NCBI GenBank assembly: GCA_023391635.1
Contig: JAEWAQ010000075.1
Span: forward strand, 1 to 64,000
Direction: 5' to 3'
Source of the DNA: Bacillota bacterium
Lineage (GTDB): Bacteria; Bacillota; Bacilli; Paenibacillales; Paenibacillaceae
DNA: 64,000 bases
Both the position numbers and the translations under genes were made by a program. Within the stretch, counting starts at the first letter, position 1. Each line of letters begins with the position of its first letter. Below are positions 43,847-52,713 of this stretch, piece by piece. The notes under the pieces are model-generated. The model made no database searches. It was not told the origin of the DNA and was given only the letters and a program-made list of their open reading frames with translations.

Positions 43847-44713
43847 TCACTTCCTCGCAGTTCCATTCCAGCGAATTTGTTGTTGGGCCGCTTCCATAAG
43901 AGAGCGGGCATCGATGCCGTCCTGGGGACATTCCGCCAATCCGTACTTGAGCTTCAATTTGAGGTTGCTCTCCCTGCGCGGACGGGTTAATAGCATTTGG
44001 TAAAATTGCTCGTCCAACGACTGCATGACTTCGTCGGGCGTTTTCGCTTGATCGTCAAGTATGGCCGCGAGCAGGCCTTCGCCAAGATAAGCTTTATGCT
44101 CCGCCGCTTCCTGAAAAATATTGGTTGTCCAGTGCAGCAAGGACTTTGCCGGGTCCAGCCCGAAAATATGCTTGTATTCCCGAAATCGTTCGATCTCGAC
44201 AAGCAGCAAAGTGAACTTGCGTCTTTCCCGTAGTGCACGCAGCACTTCTTCTTCCAATTTATAGAGGAAGGCGGTCGTCTGGAGGAAATCGGATGCGTGA
44301 TCGCCTGAAAGCTCGGGCTCAAGCTCATCTTCCTGCATCTGTTGATACAATGTCAGGTTTGCAGCGGCATCATGGCCCGGAGCTGCGGACGATAGGCGGA
44401 TCGATCCCAACAACGCCATGAACGGAAAGACCGCAAGCCATAACAAATCGTTCCAGCCGACCGAATGGACTTGACGGGTGAAATACAATAGATACATTTC
44501 GAAACCGCCGTAAACGAGAATGCCCGCGAATGCAGAGGCTAGCGTTACTTGCAGTTTTCCGAAGCTGCCAATCGCAAACAGCAGAAGCGCGAGCGCATAC
44601 CACATCGTATTATCGGGATAGCTTAACCTCGTCCAGATCCAATAGACAGAGAGAAAGAACACGCCCAGCAGTTTGAGGAACAAGCCGGCAAATTTGTAGC
44701 CGGAGTTAAGCAT
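43847..44713 (-). CDS. Membrane protein with degenerate GGDEF domain (YdaK-like)
   Basis: A 288-aa protein with four N-terminal membrane helices (to about residue 110) and a C-terminal GGDEF-fold domain (FTLLLVEIERFREYKHIFGL start). The signature GGDEF is replaced by GEGLL and the inhibitory-site RxxD position reads EAAE, so neither cyclase activity nor canonical I-site binding is expected. It resembles YdaK of B. subtilis in layout and neighbours. ATG 44713 is 10 nt after AAGGAT; ATG 44725 also exists. Confidence 0.75.
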   Translation of the reverse strand: MLNSGYKFAGLFLKLLGVFFLSVYWIWTRLSYPDNTMWYALALLLFAIGSFGKLQVTLASAFAGILVYGGFEMYLLYFTRQVHSVGWNDLLWLAVFPFMALLGSIRLSSAAPGHDAAANLTLYQQMQEDELEPELSGDHASDFLQTTAFLYKLEEEVLRALRERRKFTLLLVEIERFREYKHIFGLDPAKSLLHWTTNIFQEAAEHKAYLGEGLLAAILDDQAKTPDEVMQSLDEQFYQMLLTRPRRESNLKLKLKYGLAECPQDGIDARSLMEAAQQQIRWNGTARK

Positions 44714-44728
44714 AGAATCAATCATCCT

Positions 44729-45733
44729 TTATACGGGTTTTGCTAATTTATCGACCAGCGGCTTAACCGCGTGCGAATTTCGTATACTGCTCACGAGGAT
44801 GCCGTCGGGTCCTGCGGAAATAATGGCGTCTTTCACGTCGGCGACAATAATCGGAATGCCCAATTGATTCACTACGTACGTACCTTCGCAATTGTCGTCT
44901 TTAATGACAAGACCGGAGCTTTCCGGACTGAGCACCCGCACCATTTCGCTCCAGGTTCCGAGATCGGTCCATATTCCATCGTACGGGACAAAAACGATAT
45001 TTTTCTCCGGTTCGACGACCATATAATCGAAGCTGATTCTCGGGATGGTGTCATATTGCGAATATAGCGCCCGGTAATCCCACGGGAATTGATGCCGGGT
45101 CACGGTCTCTTGCAAATAGGCCAATCGAAAAGCGAATACGCCACCGTTCCACAATGCGCCTTGTTCGATCAACTCCTGCGCTGTTTGCATGTCGGGCTTT
45201 TCTACAAAGCTTTCGACAAAGTTGCCCGACGGAGGGGGGGAAGCATGCCGTGGAAGTATGTATCCGAACTTGTCGGCTGCATATTTCGGCGCAATCCCGA
45301 TCAGCGCAAGCGGCGCGATTCCTCGTTGAATCAGTCGATCCAGTTCGCTCAAGCAATCGTAAAATGATGGATCCGTATACGTGTCCACAGGAAGTACGAC
45401 GACTGTTTCCTGCGGGTCAATGTGCTTTCGGGTAACCAAGAAGGATGCAGCCAGCGAGATCGCGGCGAACGTATCGCGCTGCGCAGGTTCAAGAATCACT
45501 TGGGCTTCCGTACCGAGCTGCTCGAGCAGAATCGATTCGTGATGGCAGTTGCCGGCAACGAACAGGTTAGCAGACCCGAATTTCTCGGCCAGAATTCGCC
45601 AAGTTTTTTGCAGCATGGAGACCGGGGCATCATTCTTGTTGTTCATGACCTTCATGAACTGTTTGGGAAGGATTGCGCTGGATAACGGCCACAGTCGTTT
45701 GCCGGCTCCTCCGGACAACAAGATGATCTTCAA
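44729..45733 (-). CDS. manC: Mannose-1-phosphate guanylyltransferase
   Basis: A 334-aa nucleotidyltransferase forming GDP-mannose. The N-terminal signature LLSGGAGKRLWPLSSAILPKQF contains the GxGxR pyrophosphorylase loop; SFVEKPDMQTAQELI and YDGIWTDLGTWSEM are further family segments. It lacks the C-terminal cupin isomerase of bifunctional forms. TTG 45733 follows AGGGGG by 9 nt. It is the first gene of the polysaccharide operon, which suggests a mannose-containing polymer. Confidence 0.85.
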   Translation of the reverse strand: MKIILLSGGAGKRLWPLSSAILPKQFMKVMNNKNDAPVSMLQKTWRILAEKFGSANLFVAGNCHHESILLEQLGTEAQVILEPAQRDTFAAISLAASFLVTRKHIDPQETVVVLPVDTYTDPSFYDCLSELDRLIQRGIAPLALIGIAPKYAADKFGYILPRHASPPPSGNFVESFVEKPDMQTAQELIEQGALWNGGVFAFRLAYLQETVTRHQFPWDYRALYSQYDTIPRISFDYMVVEPEKNIVFVPYDGIWTDLGTWSEMVRVLSPESSGLVIKDDNCEGTYVVNQLGIPIIVADVKDAIISAGPDGILVSSIRNSHAVKPLVDKLAKPV

Positions 45734-45812
45734 CAGAATTTTCCCCCTCTCCCAATATGTACTTCTATTGAACTAGCTAAAAATGCGTATTCATGGGTCG
45801 ATATGACTATTT

Positions 45813-45852
45813 AAATTATCATATCATAGAATACTGAACAAATATTGAACAA
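45813..45852 (-). promoter_or_regulatory. Promoter(s) of the exopolysaccharide operon with 11-bp direct repeat
   Basis: On the minus strand TTGTTCAATAT and TTGTTCAGTAT are directly adjacent (45852-45842, 45841-45831). Each starts with a -35-like TTGTTC; one pairs with TATGAT (45828-45823, 18-nt gap), the other with TAATTT (45818-45813, 17-nt gap). Either two overlapping promoters or a promoter with a direct-repeat operator. Confidence 0.55.
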
Positions 45853-46015
45853 GTCAGTTAGTAAATTCTACATGATTCGACAAACGGATGAAAGGCATAT
45901 CTCCTTGCGTGCCTGTGCGATATAATAGTTAGGACAAGAGAGGAAGATTGCAGTGTTGAACAACAAAAAGAGCAAGCAGTATGAAGCGCTGAACGAACCG
46001 AAAGAGGGGTGTGTT

Positions 46016-47281
46016 ATGACGAATCATCGCAACTGGGCCGGCAACTTCGCTTATGGCGCAGCCGCGCTGCAAGTACCTGAAGATACGGAGCAAGTGCAAG
46101 AATGGGTAGCCCGCAGCGAACGGGTAAAGGTGCTCGGTACGCGCCATTCGTTCAATGACATTGCCGATACGGAAGGCGTGCATCTGTCGTTGGAGAAGCT
46201 GAACAAGATCGTCGCGCTCGATCCGGCGAATCGTCGGGTTACGGTTGAAGCGGGCATTCGCTACGGTGACCTGTGCCGCGAGCTGCACGATCGCGGCTAT
46301 GCCTTGCACAATCTGGCATCGCTGCCGCACATCACGGTGGCGGGCGCGGTCGCAACGGCGACGCACGGTTCAGGCGATGGCAACGGCAATCTCGCAACGG
46401 TCGTCCATGCGATCGAAGTCGTGCAGGGAAACGGAGAGACGGTGACGTTCACTCGCGGACAGGCAGACGGGTTGTTCGAGGGGGCGGTTGTCGGGCTTGG
46501 CGCATTGGGCGTCGTCACGAAGTTGACGCTCGACGTCGTCCCTGCCTATCAAATATGCCAGCACGTATATGAACACTTGCCGCTTGCGCAGTTGGAGGAG
46601 CATCTGGACGCCGTCTACGGCAGCGCCTACAGCGTCAGCCTGTTCACGGATTGGCGGCAGGCCGCGTTCAACCAGGCGTGGGTCAAGCGCGTATGGAGCG
46701 GCCCGGACGACGAGCGCGGGGAGGCTTCGTTTTACGGGGCGCGGCCGGCATCGGCACGTCTGCATCCGGTACCGGGTCAGCCGTCGGAAAATTGCAGCGA
46801 GCAGTTGGGCGTCCCGGGTCCGTCGTACGAGAGACTGCCGCATTTTCGCATGGACTTCACCCCAAGCGCCGGAGAGGAGCTGCAGAGCGAGTACTTCGTG
46901 CCGCGCCGGCATGCTTACGATGCGCTCTGCGCGGTCGAGCGGCTGCGGACGCGGATTGCGCCGCTGCTGCACGTCAGCGAAGTCCGCTCGATCGCCCGCG
47001 ACAACCTGTGGATGAGTCCCAACTACGAGCGGGATTCCATCGGCATTCATTTGACGTGGAAATCGGAAGGGGAGGCGGTCAGGTCGTTGCTGCCGGAGAT
47101 CGAGCAGGCGTTGGAGCCGTTCGAGGCCCGTCCGCATTGGGGCAAGCTGTTCACGATGTCCCCGGAACGGGTACAAGCCCGGTATGAGAAGCTCCCGGCA
47201 TTCCGGGAGCTGGTCCGCAACTGCGATCCTCAGGGCAAGTTCCGCAACGAATTTCTGGATCGCTATATCCTTGGTGGATGA
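46016..47281 (+). CDS. FAD-linked alditol/xylitol oxidase-like protein
   Basis: A 421-aa VAO-family flavoprotein. The N-terminal FAD domain has VKVLGTRHSFNDIADTEG and GAVATATHGSGDGNGNLA; the C-terminal domain ends in NCDPQGKFRNEFLDRYI, typical of the D-arabinono-1,4-lactone oxidase/alditol oxidase group. It likely oxidises a polyol with O2. ATG 46016 gives NWAGN near the start as in alditol oxidases; an in-frame GTG at 45953 with GAGGAAG is a real alternative and lies closer to the TATAAT at 45921-45926. Confidence 0.8.
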   Translation: MTNHRNWAGNFAYGAAALQVPEDTEQVQEWVARSERVKVLGTRHSFNDIADTEGVHLSLEKLNKIVALDPANRRVTVEAGIRYGDLCRELHDRGYALHNLASLPHITVAGAVATATHGSGDGNGNLATVVHAIEVVQGNGETVTFTRGQADGLFEGAVVGLGALGVVTKLTLDVVPAYQICQHVYEHLPLAQLEEHLDAVYGSAYSVSLFTDWRQAAFNQAWVKRVWSGPDDERGEASFYGARPASARLHPVPGQPSENCSEQLGVPGPSYERLPHFRMDFTPSAGEELQSEYFVPRRHAYDALCAVERLRTRIAPLLHVSEVRSIARDNLWMSPNYERDSIGIHLTWKSEGEAVRSLLPEIEQALEPFEARPHWGKLFTMSPERVQARYEKLPAFRELVRNCDPQGKFRNEFLDRYILGG

Positions 47282-47290
47282 GATTAGCGC

Positions 47291-49231
47291 TTACGGAAAC
47301 GGCGCTCCGGTTAGCTTCTCCACGGCGTCTTTCAGCATCATAAAAGCATCTCCGTCGGTCAATCGACGCTTGTTCTTGATGATGCGGATCGTATCGGAGC
47401 CGAGCAGCCCGTTGCGCTCCAGCTCGGCTTGGGCTTCATTCGGAGAGACGTGCCATCCGATGCCCAGGGCGATCGTGTAGCTGGCTTGCTGCAGCGTCAG
47501 CGCCTGCTTGGCCGACTCCGGGACGTCATGCAACGCCGCCGGCGGATTTCCCTGGAAATGATCGCCGTACATCCGTCTTACGCGATTCATCTGATTCACC
47601 ATACGCTGCGCGTTCGAGGGGGTGTCCGGATCGAACGCTTCGTTGCGGTACCCGCCGAATGCCAGTCCCATATAGACAGCCGCTTTAAACCCGTCATAAG
47701 CCGGGTGGCTCATGAAGCGGAGCGGTTCAGGCGTATACGGCCTCAAGTCCATCCCCTGCTCATTCAATCGCCGCTGAAGCTCAGCGATAAGGGGCCTTGT
47801 CGCCGCCAACTCACGGAACGTCGTTTCGTGATCAATGGCCAATTTGGCTGCGGCTCCGGCCGCCTGTCCTTCGGCCATTCCGACCGGGATGACGCGAGCG
47901 CTGCCGTGTGCCAGCGTATCGTAGCCGGCCGATCGACCGACGACGAGCAGACCGTCCACGCTGCTTGGCACGATGCTGCGGAACGGGATCGCGTATTTGG
48001 TCGGATGCACGACGATCGCGCCGTCGTCGGTCGGAGATGTTCTCTGGATGTCTGCCGGGTACGAGCCGAAGGCGATGCGATCCCACTGATCCCGGTTCTC
48101 CAGCAAATCGATGACATTCAGACGATACAGGCCGTTCATATGCCGGGTTTCGCGAACGTATAGCTCCGGCGCGACGGCATCCAGTTCGGCATGCCTGAAT
48201 TCTTTGAATTTTTTCAAATACTGCACGACATGCGGAATTTCCTTGGCAGCGATGTCCAGTCCTTCTTGCCGCGACAGCGGGTCCAAACCGTCGATTCCGA
48301 AAATTTGCAGCGCGTTGATCAACAACGTCCCGTCCTGCTGCCGGCCGATATTGAGGCCGCGCATTTTCGCGTGTTCCTGATTGAGTGGCTCGTAATCTTT
48401 CATCTCTTTGCCATAGCCCCAGGCGGACCACTTGCTGATGCCCGTGTCGCTGTCGCCGTCTCCATTCAGCCGCTGGGCGATGCGGTCCCAATCCCGATCG
48501 CCGACATTCTTCAGGCGGAATACGGCGGTAACCGCCATGCGCGACTGCGGATCGCCCAGATCCTCGCGGCCGATCGTGAACGAGACGCCGGCTGCGGCGG
48601 CGATATCCGCGTCTTGGGTGGCATCGATCACGGCGCGGGCCGACACCTGCCGCCTCAATCCATCCGCCGTCGTGACGGTAACGCCGGTGACGGCAGGCCC
48701 CGCGGCATCGTGATTGACGATCGGCTCCACCGCGGAGGCATGCATATACAAGTCGATGTTCGGCTCGGCCCGTACGAGGCGATGAAACGCGTCGGCCGCC
48801 GTCGTGACGTCGAACGAATGGCCTTCCGTCCGGTCGTACCATTCCTTAAAGATGCCTTTGTTGAAATAATCCTGATCACCGTCGGGAAAAGGAGCGGACA
48901 TCCTGTCCCAGTTCATGTCGATGCTGTTCAACCATCCGACGGTCATCAGACCGCCCAGCACTTGACGTTCCCGGCTTTCGAGCAAGAGCGTTCGCAGTCC
49001 GTTGCGAGCTGCGGACACCGCCGCGGCGATGCCCTCGGGGTCGGTGCCGACCACAATCGCATCATAAGTATCCTGAAGCTCTTCCACGGAAACAACGGGC
49101 TCCGGCTGCCGCGGCGCTTCACCCGTCCGCGTTACGGACGCTTCGCCCTTCGTTGCCGTCCACCACACGGCTCCCGCTCCCAACATAACGATCACGGCGA
49201 CGAACAACATAACAAGTAATCTTCGCAACAT
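47291..49231 (-). CDS. Membrane-anchored FAD-dependent oxidoreductase
   Basis: A 646-aa protein with an N-terminal membrane anchor (LLVMLFVAVIVMLGAGAVWW) and an FAD_oxidored-type flavin domain: DAIVVGTDPEGIAAAVSAAR near residue 57 (GxGxxG-like loop with Asp in place of one Gly), and DGLLVVGRSAGY plus VGMAEGQAAGAAAKLA near 440-475. Proteins of this group are often exported oxidases or reductases of unknown substrate. ATG 49231 follows GAGGCGG by 5 nt. Single gene. Confidence 0.72.
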   Translation of the reverse strand: MLRRLLVMLFVAVIVMLGAGAVWWTATKGEASVTRTGEAPRQPEPVVSVEELQDTYDAIVVGTDPEGIAAAVSAARNGLRTLLLESRERQVLGGLMTVGWLNSIDMNWDRMSAPFPDGDQDYFNKGIFKEWYDRTEGHSFDVTTAADAFHRLVRAEPNIDLYMHASAVEPIVNHDAAGPAVTGVTVTTADGLRRQVSARAVIDATQDADIAAAAGVSFTIGREDLGDPQSRMAVTAVFRLKNVGDRDWDRIAQRLNGDGDSDTGISKWSAWGYGKEMKDYEPLNQEHAKMRGLNIGRQQDGTLLINALQIFGIDGLDPLSRQEGLDIAAKEIPHVVQYLKKFKEFRHAELDAVAPELYVRETRHMNGLYRLNVIDLLENRDQWDRIAFGSYPADIQRTSPTDDGAIVVHPTKYAIPFRSIVPSSVDGLLVVGRSAGYDTLAHGSARVIPVGMAEGQAAGAAAKLAIDHETTFRELAATRPLIAELQRRLNEQGMDLRPYTPEPLRFMSHPAYDGFKAAVYMGLAFGGYRNEAFDPDTPSNAQRMVNQMNRVRRMYGDHFQGNPPAALHDVPESAKQALTLQQASYTIALGIGWHVSPNEAQAELERNGLLGSDTIRIIKNKRRLTDGDAFMMLKDAVEKLTGAPFP

Positions 49232-49380
49232 AAGTACCGCCTCTTCGTCATTATTCGACAAGCAAGCCTCGGAAGCCTCGCTTGCGACAGGTATAGTATG
49301 ACCGGAAGATATTAATGCTTATGGACGAGGGTGATGATCGTTCGTTTAAAAGATTCTTAAGAAAAAATAAGAAAGCGCGC

Positions 49381-49403
49381 AAAAAAAGGCCGATCAACGG
49401 CCT
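49381..49403 (-). terminator. Terminator of the polysaccharide deacetylase gene
   Basis: AGGCCG/CGGCCT stem (49387-49403) followed on the minus strand by seven Ts (TTTTTTT at 49387-49381). Confidence 0.75.
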
Positions 49404-49455
49404 GCCGGCGGTCCGCCGGAAGAATCAAGGAAGGCAACATGTCGTCAAATGGTCG

Positions 49456-50352
49456 TTAGCGGGCGTTATTCGGCGCCTTCAATCGGGCGATCAGCGCTGA
49501 GGGCGATCGGTTCGCATCGATTCGCAGACCGAGGCGGTCCGACCGGGTATTGATGCCCTCAAAGGTCGTAAACGTAAGCTCGATGCCCAATTTCCGCAGC
49601 ACCTCCAATAGACCCGCTTGATCGTATTCGCCGTAAGGGAAAGCGACAATTCCCCTGGCACCGGGCAGCTCTTCAGCCAGCCTTCGTTCCGCCAACGCCA
49701 AATCGTCGGCGATTCGCCGGACGTATTCCGCCGTCGTCTCCATTCGTCCCTGGTCGCTCAGATAAAGCGCATGCGCCAGAACGGCTCCTTCATGCCCGTC
49801 CGAATCGATCGGGCCCAAGCGGTGAGAATCGTAGGTATGGCTGTAGAAGCGCATGCCGGCCGCTTGCATTTCTCTCATCTGCTCCCAAGTCAGCTTCGGA
49901 ATGCCTGGGCGGCTCCGGTCGTCGATCGGCGCCACGATCACGAAGTTCGCAGCGGGAAATTCATACTTGCGCAAAATCGGGTAAGCATGTGCGTAGAAGC
50001 TTTCATACCCGTCATCGAACGTCAGCAGCACCGCATTGTCGGGCACCGGCGCGCCTTCCAGCATGTATCCGGCGTATTGCTCCATGCTGAGGATGCTGAA
50101 ACCGTTCTCCTTCAACAGGCGCATTTGCTCGTCGAAGTCCCGCACCGCCAAGGTGGACAATCCGGGGGACGGCGTCTCTTCCAGGTGATGATACATCAGG
50201 ACGGCTACCTTATCCGAATAATAAACGGGATGAGACCACGCGTCCGAAAGGTCGCGTATCGAAAATGACGAGACGGCTGCCAATAAGAGAGAGATGACGA
50301 TCATGATCAGATGAGGGGTGGCGGGCCTGGTCAGGGGAGAGCGGCGAATCAT
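49456..50352 (-). CDS. Polysaccharide deacetylase (NodB domain), membrane-anchored
   Basis: A 298-aa CE4-type deacetylase with an N-terminal signal anchor (about 15-33). LLTFDDGYES near residue 108 holds the catalytic and metal Asp, SHTYDSHRL (HxxxH) supplies the metal His pair, and FPYGEYDQAGL is motif 3. It probably removes acetyl groups from a cell-wall or capsular glycan. It sits 110 nt downstream of the response regulator/kinase pair and may be their target. Confidence 0.85.
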   Translation of the reverse strand: MIRRSPLTRPATPHLIMIVISLLLAAVSSFSIRDLSDAWSHPVYYSDKVAVLMYHHLEETPSPGLSTLAVRDFDEQMRLLKENGFSILSMEQYAGYMLEGAPVPDNAVLLTFDDGYESFYAHAYPILRKYEFPAANFVIVAPIDDRSRPGIPKLTWEQMREMQAAGMRFYSHTYDSHRLGPIDSDGHEGAVLAHALYLSDQGRMETTAEYVRRIADDLALAERRLAEELPGARGIVAFPYGEYDQAGLLEVLRKLGIELTFTTFEGINTRSDRLGLRIDANRSPSALIARLKAPNNAR

Positions 50353-50461
50353 GGGGGATCCTCCTCTATTCTTCCGTTATAGGAAGTAAGAATAGAGGAG
50401 ACATCTTATCGGCCGGTATCGAAATCGCTTAACGAATGCTTAACATTTCCCTAAAATAATT

Positions 50462-51682
50462 TCATGCGTGAAGCGGCAGCTGCGTCTCGAACACCGTCCG
50501 CTCGCGGTCGCTTCGCGCCAGGATGCGCCCGTTGTGCACCTCGATGATGCTCTTCGCGATGGCAAGTCCGAGCCCCGTGCCGCCCGTCTCCATGGAACGC
50601 GATCTGTCGCCGCGGTAGAAGCGGTCGAAGATGAACGGCAAATCCGCTTCCGGGATCGGATTGCCGCAGTTGGCGACTTGCACGACGACTTGTCCGTCCT
50701 CCGACGCGACGCGAATGTCGACATAGACGCCTTCTTTGCCGTATCGCAGTGCATTCGCAATTAAATTCTCGTATGCCCGGGCCAGTTGATCTCCGTCCGC
50801 CAGCACGGGCAGGTCCCCGTCTTCGGCGTCAACCCGCAGCGACATGCCTTCCCGTTCGAACGTCGGCACGAATTCTTCCGCAAGTTGCCGGATAAACCCG
50901 TTCATGTCCAGAACGGCTTTCTGCAACGGCATGCCGTTGTTGATCCGCGTATATTCGAACAAATCGTCGATCAGCTTCCTTAGGCCGAGAGTTTTATCAT
51001 AGGCGATTTCGACGTAATAGCGAAGCTCCACTTCATCCCGGTAGCGGTCTTGTTCGATCAGCTCGAGAAAACCGAGAATCGAGGTGAGCGGTGTCCGCAA
51101 ATCGTGCGATACCCCGGTAATCAAGTCGTTCTTGGTCTGTTCGGCGATTCGTTCTTCCCGGATCGAGCGGCGCAACTGCGCGGCCATCTGATTGATGCTG
51201 CGGGCGACCGTCCCGAGCTCGCTGTCTTCCTGCACCGGAATTTCATGATCGAATTTGCCTTTCGCGATCTCCTGCAGCCCCGTTTTGATTTCCTTCAAAT
51301 ACAGGCTCCATTCGCCGGTCATGCGGTTGATGCCTTTCGCGATGCTTCCGGCTTCGTCGCCCGCGGCATCCGGGATGACGTAGTCGAATCGGCCCCCGGC
51401 AATTTCCCGCAAGCCCGATTCGATGCGTCCGAACCGGCGGATGAGAGGACTGCTGATCCAATAGTAGCAGAACGGAAACAGGACGATACCGGCGACGACG
51501 GTAACCGGCACGGATCCGACGCCGTTGACCGTCCACCGGAAAGGGGCGTTGATCCCCGGGACCAGAATCAGGAACGAGGCGAGGGCATAGCCGATCACGA
51601 GCAGCGCCGCGGTCGCCAGGATGCTCACGATAAAAATGCCGAGGAACTTCCAGCGCAACGATAAAATTTCGCTTTTTCGCAT
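50462..51682 (-). CDS. Sensor histidine kinase with two HAMP domains
   Basis: A 406-aa kinase with two N-terminal membrane helices (about 12-35 and 57-76) and almost no external sensor loop, two tandem HAMP-like segments (about 78-185), HisKA SHDLRTPLTSILGFLELIEQ (His near 203), and HATPase ANALRYGK...GTGLGLAIAKSI. The short extracellular loop suggests membrane sensing, as in VanS/BceS-like envelope-stress kinases. It lies 15 nt after the paired regulator. Confidence 0.88.
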   Translation of the reverse strand: MRKSEILSLRWKFLGIFIVSILATAALLVIGYALASFLILVPGINAPFRWTVNGVGSVPVTVVAGIVLFPFCYYWISSPLIRRFGRIESGLREIAGGRFDYVIPDAAGDEAGSIAKGINRMTGEWSLYLKEIKTGLQEIAKGKFDHEIPVQEDSELGTVARSINQMAAQLRRSIREERIAEQTKNDLITGVSHDLRTPLTSILGFLELIEQDRYRDEVELRYYVEIAYDKTLGLRKLIDDLFEYTRINNGMPLQKAVLDMNGFIRQLAEEFVPTFEREGMSLRVDAEDGDLPVLADGDQLARAYENLIANALRYGKEGVYVDIRVASEDGQVVVQVANCGNPIPEADLPFIFDRFYRGDRSRSMETGGTGLGLAIAKSIIEVHNGRILARSDRERTVFETQLPLHA

Positions 51683-51697
51683 ATATACCCCCCGCGC

Positions 51698-52396
51698 TCA
51701 CGTCGCTTCCATTTTATAGCCGATGCCCCATACCGTTTTGATAAACTTCGGCTTCTGTGGATCATTTTCGATTTTTTCGCGGATTTTCCGGATATGCACC
51801 ATAACCGTGTTTTTCGAATCCATGTAGGGCTCGTTCCACGCTTCTTCGTAAATTTTGTCCATGCTGAGCACGATGCCCCGATTGACCGCGAGCAGTCGGA
51901 CGATGGCGAACTCCGTCGGGGTCAGCCGCACTTCCTGTCCGTCGACGGTGACTGTCCGGGCCGCCAGCCGAATACATAAATCGTCGATGACGATCTCGTC
52001 ATCGTCGGGGGGTCTCGCGGTATTGAGCCGCTTGTACCTGCGAAGCTGGGATTTCACTCTAGCGACGAGTTCGAGCGGGTTGAAAGGCTTCGTCACGTAA
52101 TCGTCCGCCCCGATGCTGAGACCGGCGATCTTGTCGATATCCTGGCTTTTCGCGGACAGCATGATGATCGGCGTATTGTTCGTCTCGCGAATGGCCATGC
52201 AGGCTGCAATGCCGTCCATGGATGGCATCATCACATCGAGGATGATCAAGTCCACCGCATGGACGCGCAGATGATCCAGGGCTTCCAGTCCGTTGGACGC
52301 GGTCAGCAGACGGTACCCCTCGTTCGTCAAGTAGATTTCCAGCAGTTTCACGATCTCTTTCTCATCGTCGACGATCAGGATGGTGTCATCCGGCAC
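51698..52396 (-). CDS. OmpR/PhoB family response regulator
   Basis: A 232-aa regulator: receiver ILIVDDEKEIVKLLEIYL, phospho-Asp in LIILDVMMPSMDG, KPFNPLELVARV, and a winged-helix C-terminus ending PKFIKTVWGIGYKME. GTG 52396 has AAGGAGGAG just upstream; the open frame to 52660 is leader. Together with the kinase it resembles VanRS-like pairs; the downstream deacetylase is the likely regulon member. Confidence 0.9.
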   Translation of the reverse strand: MPDDTILIVDDEKEIVKLLEIYLTNEGYRLLTASNGLEALDHLRVHAVDLIILDVMMPSMDGIAACMAIRETNNTPIIMLSAKSQDIDKIAGLSIGADDYVTKPFNPLELVARVKSQLRRYKRLNTARPPDDDEIVIDDLCIRLAARTVTVDGQEVRLTPTEFAIVRLLAVNRGIVLSMDKIYEEAWNEPYMDSKNTVMVHIRKIREKIENDPQKPKFIKTVWGIGYKMEAT

Positions 52397-52575
52397 GGTT
52401 CTCCTCCTTGCTCGGGCACGAATGCGCTCGAATACGGTTTGTACAGGTCTATTCAGAAGTACTATAACATAGCCGAACGATGCGTAGAAATCGAACCTGC
52501 AACTGAAGCCGTTCGGCAGGGAAAGTGGCACCGCGAAATGTGGCATCGAATTATCAATATTTCTTATGAAACTTA

Positions 52576-52604
52576 TTGACAGATGGCTAGGCCATCCGTT
52601 AATA
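52576..52604 (+). promoter_or_regulatory. Promoter of the sulfate uptake operon
   Basis: TTGACA (52576-52581), 17-nt spacer, TTAATA (52599-52604). Its start point would lie in the dyad at 52609-52639. The remaining part of 52397-52713 holds no gene. Confidence 0.55.
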
Positions 52605-52608
52605 TGAC

Positions 52609-52639
52609 TATAATACCAACTAAACAGGTAGGAATAATA
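52609..52639 (+). promoter_or_regulatory. CymR-like dyad operator at the sulfate operon
   Basis: Half-sites TATAATACCAAC and GTAGGAATAATA form an imperfect dyad (T-A-T-w-A-T-w-CC...GG-w-AT-w-ATA). Such AC-rich dyads resemble targets of CymR, the Rrf2-family repressor of cysteine and sulfur genes in Firmicutes. Placement over the start site fits repression when cysteine is plentiful; the binder is inferred. Confidence 0.45.
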
Positions 52640-52713
52640 CAACTTTAACGACCGGACCACCGGAGTGCAAGCGTCGATTCCTCCCGAACTTATTCATGAG
52701 GAGTGTTGTTTGT

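Noticed and set aside
49315..49500. A 61-codon Lys/Arg-rich plus-strand frame
   Set aside because: It overlaps the terminator and end of the deacetylase gene and lacks a ribosome-binding site.
52525..52535. GTGGCACCGCG, similar to the T-box core
   Set aside because: No competing terminator, specifier loop or suitable length is present, and a separate promoter (52576) lies downstream of it.
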